Assembly (NCBI RefSeq): GCF_947499945.1
Contig: NZ_CANMQD010000001.1
Span: 1,488,001-1,552,000 of the forward strand
Source of the DNA: an uncultured Sulfitobacter sp.
GTDB taxonomy: Bacteria; Pseudomonadota; Alphaproteobacteria; Rhodobacterales; Rhodobacteraceae
Length of the DNA: 64,000 bases
Direction of reading: 5' to 3'
Shown here: in pieces, positions 47,586 through 56,774 of the stretch
How positions within the stretch are numbered: position 1 is the stretch's first letter
How the letters are laid out: each line of letters starts with the position of its first letter
Translations under genes and position numbers: made by a program
The notes under the pieces: model-generated
Database searches by the model: none
Told to the model about the DNA's origin: nothing
What the model saw: only the letters and a program-made list of their open reading frames with translations

Positions 47586-50228
47586 ATGAACACCGCGACA
47601 GTTACGCCAATGATGGCCCAGTACTTGGAGATCAAATCCGGCTATCCGGATGCTCTCCTGTTTTATCGTATGGGTGATTTTTATGAGTTGTTCTTCGACG
47701 ACGCCGTCGCAGCTGCCGAAGCGCTTGATATCGCCCTGACCAAACGTGGCAAACATGATGGCAGTGATATCCCTATGTGTGGTGTTCCTGTCCACGCAGC
47801 CGAAGGATATCTCCTCACCCTGATCCGAAAAGGGTTTCGCGTCGCCGTAGGTGAGCAGCTAGAGACCCCCGCCGAAGCGAAAAAACGCGGCAACAAATCT
47901 GTGGTTAAGCGCGATGTTGTCCGCCTCGTTACACCTGGCACGTTGACCGAAGAATCATTACTCGAAGCGCGACGGCACAATTACCTCGCCGCATTTGCTG
48001 ACGTGCGCGATACGCATGCGCTTGCGTGGGTCGATATTTCGACAGGCGCTTTTCATGTCATGACCGTTCCACTCGTGCGCCTAGGTCCAGAACTTGCCCG
48101 CCTCGCCCCATCCGAACTTTTGATTGCGGAAGGAAAAGAAGGTGAGCACCGCGAGCTTGAAGCCGAGTTTGGCTTGTCCCTCACCTCACTGGCCCGTGCG
48201 AGTTTTGACAGTACGGGCGCGGAGGCGCGGCTGTGCTCGCTGTTCGGCGTGTCGTCTCTTGATGCATTCGGCAGTTTTGACCGCGCCGAAGTGTCCGCGA
48301 TGGGTGCCTTGATCGAATATCTCGATATGACCCAGAAGGGCAATCTGCCGCTGTTGCGCAAACCTGTGAAAGAGGCCGAAGCGCGAACAATCCAGATTGA
48401 TGCTGCGACACGGCGCAATCTGGAACTTACCCATTCACTTTCTGGTGGCCGATCAGGCACTCTTCTCTCTGTAATGGACCGAACTGTCACAGCTTCTGGT
48501 GCGCGACTGTTGGAGCGTCGCATTTCAAGTCCTTCACGTGTGTTAGAGACGATTCACGCACGGCTTTACGCAATTGACTTTGCTATGGGAAATCCAAGGG
48601 TCGCCCAAGACATTCGTGACCGCTTGCGTTCTGTGCCAGACCTTGAACGCGCATTGTCGCGGCTTTCCCTTGATCGTGGTGGGCCGCGGGACCTTGCTGC
48701 GATCCGAAATGGCCTATCCGAAGCCGCTTACCTTAATCAGACGCTTCAAGCCCTTGATTTACCACCCCTGTTGAGTTCTGCCGTAACAAATCTTGCAGGG
48801 CATGACGAACTTGTCGACCTTTTGGACGAGGCTTTGATCGCTGAGCCGCCCCTACTTGTTCGGGACGGTGGCTTCATCGCGCAAGGTTATCGAGAAGAGC
48901 TAGATGAAGTCCGCCAGCTTCGCGATGAAGGACGGAGTGTCGTGGCAAACATGCAGGCCCAATTCGTCACTGATACAGGTATTTCGGCTCTAAAGATCAA
49001 ACACAACAATGTGCTGGGCTACTTTATCGAGACGACGTCGACCCATGCAGAAAAGATGTTGTCGCCCCCGCTGTCCGACAAATTCATCCACAGACAGACA
49101 ACGGCCAATCAGGTGCGCTTTACCACTGTGGAATTGTCAGAACTTGAGACAAAAATTCTCAACGCTGGCAATCATGCCGTTGAATTGGAAAAGCATCTCT
49201 ATGCGGGCCTTAGGGAAGCAATCTTGGTGAAGTCTGGCGAAATTGGAGCGACCTCTGCGGCGCTGGCAGAGCTTGATTTAGCTGCCGCACTCGCCGATCT
49301 GGCACAGTCAGAGAATTGGGTAAAACCTCTTGTCGACAATTCCCGCGCATTCGACATTCAAGGGGGGCGGCATCCCGTGGTTGAACGTGCCTTGGCCCAA
49401 CAGTCAGGCATTCAATTTGTGGCGAATGATTGCAATCTGAGCGCTGACACCGATGCCGCAATCTGGTTGCTCACTGGTCCGAACATGGCGGGTAAGTCGA
49501 CCTACCTCCGTCAAAATGCACTCATGGCACTGATCGCTCAAATGGGTAGCTATGTTCCCGCACGCTCTGCCCACATCGGTTTAGTTAGCCAGTTGTTCAG
49601 CCGCGTTGGTGCATCTGATGATTTGGCACGTGGTCGATCAACCTTTATGGTCGAAATGGTTGAGACTGCTGCGATCCTCAACCAAGCGGACGATCGCGCG
49701 TTAGTAATTCTTGACGAGATCGGGCGCGGCACAGCGACTTACGATGGCCTGTCTATTGCATGGGCCACGCTGGAGCATCTCCATGACGTAAATCGCGCAC
49801 GCGCTCTGTTCGCCACGCACTACCATGAGATGACAGCACTGGCTGGAAAACTGGACGGGGTCGATAATGCAACTGTTACGGTCAAGGAGTGGGAAGGCGA
49901 GGTCATCTTCCTGCATGAAGTGAAAAAAGGAGCGGCCGATCGCTCTTATGGTGTTCAGGTCGCACAGCTTGCTGGCTTACCTCCTGCGGTCATCGCTCGC
50001 GCACGGGTCGTTCTAGAGGCGTTGGAAAAGGGTGAACGTGAGGGCGGTGCGACGCAAAAGACGTTGATCGACGATCTACCGTTGTTCGCAACTGCCCAGA
50101 CCCCACCACCAATGTCCCTGAAGGTGTCAGCTCTAGACAGTATGATGGATGACATTATGCCAGATGAGCTAACGCCGCGCGAAGCGCTGGACTTAATCTA
50201 CAAATTGAAAGAGGCGGCCAAAACCTGA
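47586..50228 (+). CDS. mutS: DNA mismatch repair protein MutS
   Basis: MutS recognises mismatches and starts mismatch repair with MutL. The 880-residue product has the mismatch-reading motif FYRMGDFYELFF (residues 22-33, including the Phe and Glu that contact the mismatch), the connector and lever domains, Walker A TGPNMAGKSTYLRQ near residue 635, Walker B VILDEIGRGTATYDG, and the FATHYHEM motif. Length is normal. mutL is not in this window. A weak hairpin follows the stop. Confidence 0.98.
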   Translation: MNTATVTPMMAQYLEIKSGYPDALLFYRMGDFYELFFDDAVAAAEALDIALTKRGKHDGSDIPMCGVPVHAAEGYLLTLIRKGFRVAVGEQLETPAEAKKRGNKSVVKRDVVRLVTPGTLTEESLLEARRHNYLAAFADVRDTHALAWVDISTGAFHVMTVPLVRLGPELARLAPSELLIAEGKEGEHRELEAEFGLSLTSLARASFDSTGAEARLCSLFGVSSLDAFGSFDRAEVSAMGALIEYLDMTQKGNLPLLRKPVKEAEARTIQIDAATRRNLELTHSLSGGRSGTLLSVMDRTVTASGARLLERRISSPSRVLETIHARLYAIDFAMGNPRVAQDIRDRLRSVPDLERALSRLSLDRGGPRDLAAIRNGLSEAAYLNQTLQALDLPPLLSSAVTNLAGHDELVDLLDEALIAEPPLLVRDGGFIAQGYREELDEVRQLRDEGRSVVANMQAQFVTDTGISALKIKHNNVLGYFIETTSTHAEKMLSPPLSDKFIHRQTTANQVRFTTVELSELETKILNAGNHAVELEKHLYAGLREAILVKSGEIGATSAALAELDLAAALADLAQSENWVKPLVDNSRAFDIQGGRHPVVERALAQQSGIQFVANDCNLSADTDAAIWLLTGPNMAGKSTYLRQNALMALIAQMGSYVPARSAHIGLVSQLFSRVGASDDLARGRSTFMVEMVETAAILNQADDRALVILDEIGRGTATYDGLSIAWATLEHLHDVNRARALFATHYHEMTALAGKLDGVDNATVTVKEWEGEVIFLHEVKKGAADRSYGVQVAQLAGLPPAVIARARVVLEALEKGEREGGATQKTLIDDLPLFATAQTPPPMSLKVSALDSMMDDIMPDELTPREALDLIYKLKEAAKT

Positions 50229-50235
50229 CCGCCTC
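50211..50235. terminator. Weak hairpin between mutS and grpE ends
   Basis: GAGGCGG (50211-50217, inside mutS) pairs with CCGCCTC (50229-50235) across the stop codon. No strong T-run flanks it on either strand, so termination is uncertain. Confidence 0.4.
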
Positions 50236-50260
50236 CTCCATATCGTAAACACTAAAATGT

Positions 50261-50815
50261 TTAGCCAGGTGTAGAGGATACGCCAACTTGCGCAGGACGC
50301 AGTAAACGATCATGCAGCATGAACCCTTCAGCAGCGACCTGAATGATATCGCCAGCTTTGGTGTTTGGAACTGGTGCTTCGAACATCGCCTGATGTACCT
50401 TGGGGTCAAAACGATCACCAACTTCTGGTGTCACGGACACGATCCCATGCTTTTTGAAGACCGAAAGAAGCTCTCGCATCGTCAGATCAATACCTTCAAG
50501 AAGCGGACCTGAAACAGCGCGCTGCTCCTCTGTGGCCGCTTCCAGTGCACGCTTCATATTGTCATAGACCGACAGCATATCACGGGCGAGCTTTGAGCCA
50601 CCGTAGTTCTCGGCCTCACGGCGATCCTTATCAGACCGCTTACGCGCGTTCTCGGCATCGGCGAGCGCGCGCTGAAAACGATCTTTGTACTGATCGCGTT
50701 CTGCCATTACTTCTTCGAGAGCCAGTTCGGCCTCATCAATTTCTTCCATCTCGTCCGCATAAGCTTCTGCTTCTGCGGCTTCGGGATCATCCAGAAAATC
50801 GTTCGGGTCTGCCAT
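50261..50815 (-). CDS. grpE: Nucleotide exchange factor GrpE
   Basis: GrpE releases ADP from DnaK. The 184-residue product has an acidic N-terminus (DFLDDPEAAEAEAYADEMEE), a long coiled-coil helix, and the GrpE signature in the C-terminal beta domain (KHGIVSVTPEVGDRFDPKVHQAM). It follows hrcA by nine bases in the same operon. Confidence 0.95.
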   Translation of the reverse strand: MADPNDFLDDPEAAEAEAYADEMEEIDEAELALEEVMAERDQYKDRFQRALADAENARKRSDKDRREAENYGGSKLARDMLSVYDNMKRALEAATEEQRAVSGPLLEGIDLTMRELLSVFKKHGIVSVTPEVGDRFDPKVHQAMFEAPVPNTKAGDIIQVAAEGFMLHDRLLRPAQVGVSSTPG

Positions 50816-50824
50816 TTTTCACCT

Positions 50825-51889
50825 CTAACTCCGGTCGGAAATTAGCTTTCCGACCAGTTGCGCCGTGTAGTTCACAATCGGCACGATACGTCCATAGTTC
50901 AGGCGCGTTGGGCCAATAACACCCACAGCACCGATGATCTTACGATCAGAGTTCATATATGGGGAAACTACCAAAGAGGAACCCGAAAGTGAGAAAAGTT
51001 TGTTCTCAGAGCCAATAAAAATGCGCACACCATCACCATCTTCGGCCAATTCAAGGAAATCAGCGATATCACGCTTGCGCTCAAGGTCATCGAAGAGGCT
51101 CCGCACCTTCTCCAAATCTTGCGCTTCGCCACTTCCAGTGAGAAGATTTGCACGGCCCCGCACGATAAGCCGCTCTGGCTGGTCCTCTCCACTTTCCCAA
51201 ATCACAAGGCCACTCTCGACCAGTTCAGCTGCAAGGGTGTCGATTTCTTGACGGCGTCTTTTCATTTCCGTCTTGATGGTGCGCTGAAGCTCGCTCAGGG
51301 TTTTCCCCTCAACCAGGGAGTTCAAAAAATTCGCGGCTTCGCGCATGGAACTGGGGGTTTGTCCATGCGGCGGTGTAAACAGCCGGTTTTCAACATGCCC
51401 GTCAGAAAATACCAAAACCGCCAAAGCACGATCATGGGACAACGAAACAAATTCGATATGTTTGATCGGCGCTTCATGCTTGGGCGCGAGGACAAGTGAT
51501 GCACCCTGCGTCACACCCGACAAGGCAGTGCCAAGACGATCAAGCATACCCGTTACATCATCTTCATTTCGACCCATCGTGGCATCAATCTGGGCGCGGT
51601 CACCCACATCTGGATTGCCAACTTCGAGCAATCCATCGACAAACATCCGCAAGCCCATTTGGGTCGGCACACGCCCTGCACTTGCATGAGGGCTATCGAG
51701 CAGACCCAGATATTCCAGATCCTGCATCACGTTGCGGATCGTTGCCGCGCTGACCTTCTCCGAGAAGTCGCGGGTGAGCGTTCTGGAACCCACAGGATCT
51801 CCATTTGCAAGATACCCTTCGACCACGCGACGAAACACTTCGCGAGAGCGATCATTCATTTCCTGCAAAAGGCCCGAGGTGTCTGTCAT
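50825..51889 (-). CDS. hrcA: Heat-shock repressor HrcA
   Basis: HrcA represses heat-shock genes by binding the CIRCE inverted repeat, with GroE as titrating chaperone. The 354-residue product has the N-terminal winged helix ([24 protein letters not shown] and [17 protein letters not shown]) and the HrcA C-terminal GAF-like region ([32 protein letters not shown]). No ribosome site precedes the ATG. A candidate sigma-32 promoter ends only eight bases upstream, so the mRNA may start at or next to the ATG. grpE follows. rph is divergent. Confidence 0.95.
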   Translation of the reverse strand: MTDTSGLLQEMNDRSREVFRRVVEGYLANGDPVGSRTLTRDFSEKVSAATIRNVMQDLEYLGLLDSPHASAGRVPTQMGLRMFVDGLLEVGNPDVGDRAQIDATMGRNEDDVTGMLDRLGTALSGVTQGASLVLAPKHEAPIKHIEFVSLSHDRALAVLVFSDGHVENRLFTPPHGQTPSSMREAANFLNSLVEGKTLSELQRTIKTEMKRRRQEIDTLAAELVESGLVIWESGEDQPERLIVRGRANLLTGSGEAQDLEKVRSLFDDLERKRDIADFLELAEDGDGVRIFIGSENKLFSLSGSSLVVSPYMNSDRKIIGAVGVIGPTRLNYGRIVPIVNYTAQLVGKLISDRS

Positions 51890-51897
51890 ACTGTCAC

Positions 51898-51926
51898 ATT
51901 AAGGGTGCGGGGGTTGCATCTGCAAG
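51898..51926 (-). promoter_or_regulatory. Candidate RpoH promoter of hrcA-grpE, close to the start codon
   Basis: Read on the minus strand: CTTGCAG (51926-51920), 14-base spacer, CCCTTAAT (51905-51898). The -35 and spacing match the dnaK candidate. It places the transcription start within about two bases of the hrcA ATG, so the mRNA may be leaderless. No CIRCE element is seen here. Confidence 0.4.
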
Positions 51927-51973
51927 GGACGGAGAGGTATCTCCAAGCTCAAATCAAACAAAAGGAATATTCC

Positions 51974-52687
51974 ATGCGCCCATCCGGTCGGAAACTTGAC
52001 GAAATGCGTGACGTCTCTGTCGAGGTTGGCTTCACGAAACACGCCGAAGGCTCCGCCCTGATCAAAATGGGCGATACACATGTTCTTTGTACCGCGTCGA
52101 TTGAGCCGCGGGTACCTTCGTTTATCAAAGGCTCCGGCCTTGGTTGGGTCACAGCAGAATATGGTATGCTGCCGCGCGCGACCAACACACGGATGCGCCG
52201 CGAAGCGGCAGCGGGTAAGCAAGGCGGGCGCACGGTAGAAATCCAGCGCCTGATTGGCCGTTCCCTGCGCGCAGGTGTTGACCGCGTGGCACTGGGAGAA
52301 CGCCAGATCACGGTAGATTGCGATGTACTTCAGGCGGATGGCGGCACGCGGTGCGCCTCTATTACAGGGGGTTGGATCGCCCTCCGGCTTGCGGTGAACA
52401 AACTAATGAAAGCTGGCGATGTAATGAGTGATCCGATGCTCGATCCTGTGGCTGCGATCAGCTGTGGCATTTATGCGGGTCAGCCTGTTCTAGATCTTGA
52501 TTATCCAGAGGACTCTGAGGCAGGCGTGGATGGTAATTTTATTATGACCGAAAGCGGTCAAATGATTGAAACCCAGATGAGCGCTGAGGGCTCCACCTAT
52601 TCCCGCGGCCAGATGAACGAACTCATCGACTTGGCTGAGAAAGGTATTGCAGAATTGACTGCAATCCAGAAAACGGTCTGCTCATGA
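51974..52687 (+). CDS. rph: Ribonuclease PH
   Basis: RNase PH trims 3' ends of tRNA precursors by phosphorolysis. The 237-residue product has the family opening [20 protein letters not shown], the catalytic-region [17 protein letters not shown], and [30 protein letters not shown]. The ATG follows AAAGGAAT. It is divergent from hrcA; rdgB overlaps its stop by four bases. Confidence 0.97.
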   Translation: MRPSGRKLDEMRDVSVEVGFTKHAEGSALIKMGDTHVLCTASIEPRVPSFIKGSGLGWVTAEYGMLPRATNTRMRREAAAGKQGGRTVEIQRLIGRSLRAGVDRVALGERQITVDCDVLQADGGTRCASITGGWIALRLAVNKLMKAGDVMSDPMLDPVAAISCGIYAGQPVLDLDYPEDSEAGVDGNFIMTESGQMIETQMSAEGSTYSRGQMNELIDLAEKGIAELTAIQKTVCS

Positions 52688-53298
52688 GCCGTAAGTTTGA
52701 AGGGGAACGCATTCTCATTGCCACTCACAACGCTGGCAAACTAGAAGAGATGCAGGAACTGTTTGCGCCACTTGGCATCACGGTTGTCGGCGCAAAAGAA
52801 TTGGGTCTGGAAGAGCCGGAAGAAACCGAAGACACCTTTATCGGTAATGCGCGGATCAAAGCGCATGCAGCAGTCAAGGCGACTGGCCTCCCTGCATTGG
52901 CAGACGACAGTGGCATTCAGGTTGCCGCCTTGGACAATGCCCCCGGCGTCTATACGGCTGATTGGGCAGAAACTCCCCATGGCCGTGACTTTGTCATGGC
53001 GATGCACAAGACACATGATCTTTTGGAAAAGGCGAACGCCCCTTACCCTCGCGCGGCGCGGTTTTGCGCAACGCTGGTCTTGGCCTGGCCTGACGGACAC
53101 GACGAGGTTGTCGAAGGTTTTGTCGACGGGACGTTCGTTTGGCCAATGCGCGGCGAAACAGGTCACGGCTATGATCCGATCTTCCAACTCGTTGGTGAGA
53201 CACGAACCTTCGCCGAGATGAGCCATGATGAAAAGAATAAGATAAGCCACCGCGCTGATGCGTTCACCAAACTTCTGGCCCAGTGCTTTGATCGTTAA
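52684..53298 (+). CDS. rdgB: dITP/XTP pyrophosphatase RdgB (HAM1)
   Basis: This enzyme removes non-canonical purine nucleotides such as dITP and XTP from the pool. The 204-residue product has the HAM1 pattern: [45 protein letters not shown], and [18 protein letters not shown]. It overlaps the rph stop (ATGA) and hemW overlaps its own end, forming a three-gene rightward run. Confidence 0.96.
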   Translation: MSRKFEGERILIATHNAGKLEEMQELFAPLGITVVGAKELGLEEPEETEDTFIGNARIKAHAAVKATGLPALADDSGIQVAALDNAPGVYTADWAETPHGRDFVMAMHKTHDLLEKANAPYPRAARFCATLVLAWPDGHDEVVEGFVDGTFVWPMRGETGHGYDPIFQLVGETRTFAEMSHDEKNKISHRADAFTKLLAQCFDR

Positions 53299-54463
53299 AC
53301 CCGCTTTTTCAGAGGATTGGCGGCAAGGTGGCTTTGGCATCTATATTCATTGGCCCTTTTGCGAAGCAAAGTGCCCGTACTGTGACTTTAACAGCCATGT
53401 TTCGCGGAACATCGATCAATCTGCTTGGAAAATGGCCTACCTTGCCGAGCTAGAGCGATGTGCAACCGAAACACCAGGACGGACTGTTACCGCGGTTTTC
53501 TTCGGAGGTGGCACCCCAAGCTTGATGAACCCCGATACAGTCGCCGCTGTGATCGCAAAGATCAAAGCACTTTGGCCAACAGCAAATGATCTGGAGATCA
53601 CACTTGAGGCGAATCCAGGCTCTGTCGAAGCGGGTCGTTTTGTGGCGTATCGTGACGGTGGAGTGTCCAGAATTTCGATGGGCATCCAAGCGCTGAATGA
53701 CGTCGATCTGAAACGACTTGGCAGGATACATTCAGTCTCCGAAGCCCTAGCTGCATTTGAGATTGCGCGAAATACGTTCGAGCGCGTCAGCTTTGACCTC
53801 ATATATGCACGCCAGGATCAAAGCCTCAAAGATTGGGAAGCCGAACTAAGACAGGCTCTAACCTTATCAATAGATCATCTTTCACTGTATCAGTTAACAG
53901 TCGAAGACGGCACAGCTTTTGGTGACCGTTATGCAGTTGGAAAACTACGGGGCCTTCCAGATGATGACCTCGGCGCGGACATGTTTGACCTGACGCAGGA
54001 CGTATGTGGAGCAGCGGGTATGCCCGCATATGAAGTATCAAACCACGCACGGGATGGTGCACAGTCACGGCATAATCTGATCTATTGGCGGTATGGTGAC
54101 TACCTTGGAATTGGTCCCGGTGCACACGGACGGCTTACGGTAAACGGTCTGAGGCACGCAACTACTTGTTTTAGCAATCCGAAGCGTTGGCTCGACGCCG
54201 TTGAAGAGGGCGCAGCAGAGCAAAGTAGGGAATCCTTGTCCATTGAGGATGAAGCTACGGAGTTTCTCCTGATGGGCCTTCGGTTACGAACCGGTATTGA
54301 TGTTAATCGGTATGCGGCTCTTGCGCAGAAACCGTTAGATGCGGCTGCTGTGACCCACCTAACGGACATTGGTATGATTGAAGCCTCAGAATCTATATTA
54401 AGGGTTACAGATCAAGGGTTTAGAGTTCTAAACTCTGTGATATTTGCGCTTCTGACTGACTAA
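53258..54463 (+). CDS. hemW: Radical SAM heme chaperone HemW (coproporphyrinogen oxidase-like)
   Basis: HemW binds heme and a 4Fe-4S cluster and inserts heme into target proteins; older annotation calls it HemN. The radical-SAM cysteines are in WPFCEAKCPYCDFNSH, and the GGGTPS motif follows in VFFGGGTPSLMN. The 401-residue frame has an ATG inside the end of rdgB (41-base overlap). A TTG 30 bases later would give a shorter protein with the family-like start close to the conserved GGFGIYIHWPFC; neither start has a clear ribosome site. It ends four bases into the convergent parB gene. Confidence 0.9.
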   Translation: MRSPNFWPSALIVKPAFSEDWRQGGFGIYIHWPFCEAKCPYCDFNSHVSRNIDQSAWKMAYLAELERCATETPGRTVTAVFFGGGTPSLMNPDTVAAVIAKIKALWPTANDLEITLEANPGSVEAGRFVAYRDGGVSRISMGIQALNDVDLKRLGRIHSVSEALAAFEIARNTFERVSFDLIYARQDQSLKDWEAELRQALTLSIDHLSLYQLTVEDGTAFGDRYAVGKLRGLPDDDLGADMFDLTQDVCGAAGMPAYEVSNHARDGAQSRHNLIYWRYGDYLGIGPGAHGRLTVNGLRHATTCFSNPKRWLDAVEEGAAEQSRESLSIEDEATEFLLMGLRLRTGIDVNRYAALAQKPLDAAAVTHLTDIGMIEASESILRVTDQGFRVLNSVIFALLTD

Positions 54464-55353
54464 GTTGCACTCAACAATCTGCAGAGCTCGTCGAGCTCCT
54501 CCAGCGTCTTATAGCTGACAGTCAACTTGCCGCTTTCCTGCCCCGGCTTGTGCGTGAGTGAGACGGCCATCCCCAGATTGGCCGCAAGATCGCCTTCTAA
54601 CGCTTTGGTATCAGCGTCTTTGTCAGCTTCGTCCGATGTGCCCGTGGGCTTATCCTTTGCTGGACCAGCAAGTTCCTTTTTCACAAGTGCTTCCGTCGCC
54701 CGCACTGAAAGCCCTCCCTTGATGATCTGCTGGGCCAGCTTCAAAGGGTCCTGTGCGGGAATCAAGGCACGCGCATGGCCTGCACTAATCTTTCCCTCAC
54801 GCAAAAGCTCGAGAACAGATATTGGGAGATTGAGCAGGCGCAAAAGATTCGCAATATGACTGCGGCTCTTACCTAATGCCTCAGCCATCCTCTCTTGGGT
54901 ATGGCCAAATTTATCCATTAATTGCTTATAGCCGGCCGCCTCTTCAGCAGCATTCAGGTCCGCGCGCTGAATGTTCTCAATAATTGCAACTTCGAGAACT
55001 TCGATATCCGTGAATTCCCGTATGATCACCGGCAGTTCGTGGAGCTGCGCCATCTGCGCTGCACGCCAACGGCGCTCTCCCGCGACGATTTCATAGTCGC
55101 CGTTTGCACGCACACGTACGATCAGGGGTTGTAAGACACCCTTCTCTTTTATTGAAGCTGCCAAATCATCAAGGTCATCCTGAACAAATTGTTTCCGCGG
55201 CTGATCTGGGTTCGCTGAAATTCGCTCAATTGGTATCATCTGATCCGCTGCCGAAGGTCCCTTAGCAGCGACAGTTTCTGTTTCACTCACATCTGCCATC
55301 AGCGCAGACAATCCACGGCCAAGACCCCGTTTACGATCATTCTTATTAGACAT
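54460..55353 (-). CDS. parB: Chromosome partitioning protein ParB
   Basis: ParB binds parS, spreads along DNA using CTP and helps load SMC. The 297-residue product begins with the typical basic opening KNDRKRGLGRGLSALM, has the GERRWRAAQMA ParB/CTP-binding box (near residue 117), and the HTH region KSRSHIANLLRLLNLPISV and KISAGHARAL. It overlaps parA by eight bases. Two perfect parS sites lie upstream in rsmG and mnmG. Confidence 0.97.
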   Translation of the reverse strand: MSNKNDRKRGLGRGLSALMADVSETETVAAKGPSAADQMIPIERISANPDQPRKQFVQDDLDDLAASIKEKGVLQPLIVRVRANGDYEIVAGERRWRAAQMAQLHELPVIIREFTDIEVLEVAIIENIQRADLNAAEEAAGYKQLMDKFGHTQERMAEALGKSRSHIANLLRLLNLPISVLELLREGKISAGHARALIPAQDPLKLAQQIIKGGLSVRATEALVKKELAGPAKDKPTGTSDEADKDADTKALEGDLAANLGMAVSLTHKPGQESGKLTVSYKTLEELDELCRLLSAT

Positions 55354-56170
55354 GCTGCACCTCTTTTACGGCTGTTTGATTATTCTTTATGAGTTCTTCC
55401 GCAAGACTCCGATAAGCCTGAGCGCCCTTGGACAAGGTATCGTATGCAAGAACGGGCATGGCGAAACTCGGCGCCTCGCTTACGCGTACATTTCTTGGAA
55501 TCATTGTCTTAAAGACAAGGTCTCCCAGATTGTCACGTGCATCCTGCTCAACCTGTTGCGATAGATTATTCCGTCGATCATACATTGTTAAAACGACGCC
55601 TTCGATCCGTAAATTCTTATTCCCAGATTGGCGGACTTCCCGAATGGTAAGCATCAGCTGAGATAATCCCTCAAGAGCGAAAAACTCACTCTGCAAAGGG
55701 ACAAGAACAGAGTGCGCTCCGATCATCGCGTTCACCGTCAAAAGATTAAGAGAGGGAGGGCAGTCAATCAGGATGTAATCAAAATTAAATGCATCCATTT
55801 GCGTTTGACGCAGCGCATCGTGTAGCAAAAAGCTACGCTTTTCGTTGGACAACAGATCTAGATCAGCAGAGCTCAAATCTACAGTTGCAGGGACGATGAA
55901 AAGGTTTTCCGTCGGCGTTTTTAGAATGACCTCGTTAAGGTCAACGTCTTCAAGTAATAATTCGTAGGTCGTGAATTCCCGATCATCCAAACTGATGCCT
56001 AAACCCGTTGATGCGTTACCTTGTGGGTCTAGGTCGATAACCAGCACACGTTGCCCTTTTTCAGCCAAGGCTGCCGCTAGATTAATGGTTGTTGTCGTTT
56101 TACCTACGCCGCCTTTCTGGTTTGCAACTGCTATAATTTTTGGACCACTTGGCCGAGAGAGATCAGACAC
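55346..56170 (-). CDS. parA: Chromosome partitioning ATPase ParA
   Basis: ParA is a deviant Walker-type ATPase that moves ParB-parS complexes over the nucleoid. The 274-residue product has the signature KGGVGKTTTTINLAAAL (residues 19-35), DLDPQGNASTGLGI, and the Walker B YILIDCPPSLNLLT. No N-terminal HTH is present, so this is the short chromosomal form. It overlaps rsmG and parB by eight bases each. Confidence 0.97.
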   Translation of the reverse strand: MSDLSRPSGPKIIAVANQKGGVGKTTTTINLAAALAEKGQRVLVIDLDPQGNASTGLGISLDDREFTTYELLLEDVDLNEVILKTPTENLFIVPATVDLSSADLDLLSNEKRSFLLHDALRQTQMDAFNFDYILIDCPPSLNLLTVNAMIGAHSVLVPLQSEFFALEGLSQLMLTIREVRQSGNKNLRIEGVVLTMYDRRNNLSQQVEQDARDNLGDLVFKTMIPRNVRVSEAPSFAMPVLAYDTLSKGAQAYRSLAEELIKNNQTAVKEVQHV

Positions 56171-56774
56171 GCGTAAGCTCCTTAATCTTCAGAATTGTAG
56201 CTTCAGGATTGGTTTCACTCTTAACAACTTCGATATCGTATGACCAAAGTTTCTTTGCATTTTCGTGCTCTCGCTCCCATTGCGTTCCCTTTGGAAACAA
56301 CGCGACTCCCGTCGTCGACAGGTGGCGCTCTGCGTGAGTAAACAACCCGTTCAAATCATCCAGTGCGCGCGCTGACATAACCTCAGCTCCAAGCGGTTGC
56401 ATTTTCTCTACCCGCTCCGCAAGAACTTTTATGTTGAGTCCCAACTCGCGGTTTACAGTTCTAAGAAATGCACACTTCCTCTGATCGCTGTCCACCAATA
56501 TAAAGGAACGGTCTGACATCTTTTCTTTTGCCATAATCGCGGCAACAATACCGGGAAATCCCCCGCCACTTCCAATGTCGAGCCAGGTGCCTTCTTCTGG
56601 CGCAAGATCGTAAATTTGAACAGAGTCTATAATATGCCGGTCCCATATCTGAGAAGCGTCGCCAGAAGAGACCAAATTTATTTTTTTTGTCCACTTCAAC
56701 ACAAGCTTCTCAAATTCACGGAGGCGCTCTATTGTTTCACGTGAAACATCCGTTAATGATCTGTGATCTTTCAT
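56163..56774 (-). CDS. rsmG: 16S rRNA (guanine527-N7)-methyltransferase RsmG (GidB)
   Basis: RsmG methylates G527 of 16S rRNA; its loss gives low-level streptomycin resistance. The 203-residue product has [21 protein letters not shown] (SAM motif) and the N-terminal signature [13 protein letters not shown]. That N-terminus is encoded across a perfect parS palindrome (56733-56748). It overlaps the mnmG stop and parA. Confidence 0.97.
   Translation of the reverse strand: MKDHRSLTDVSRETIERLREFEKLVLKWTKKINLVSSGDASQIWDRHIIDSVQIYDLAPEEGTWLDIGSGGGFPGIVAAIMAKEKMSDRSFILVDSDQRKCAFLRTVNRELGLNIKVLAERVEKMQPLGAEVMSARALDDLNGLFTHAERHLSTTGVALFPKGTQWEREHENAKKLWSYDIEVVKSETNPEATILKIKELTRV
56733..56748. promoter_or_regulatory. 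parS centromere site inside rsmG
   Basis: The 16 bases read TGTTTCACGTGAAACA, an exact match to the widely conserved parS consensus. It lies 26-41 bases into rsmG and encodes the V-S-R-E-T of its N-terminus. ParB is encoded 1.4 kb away. Confidence 0.95.

Noticed and set aside
51890-51973. CIRCE element near hrcA
   Set aside because: No TTAGCACTC/GAGTGCTAA pair is present in the hrcA-rph spacer.
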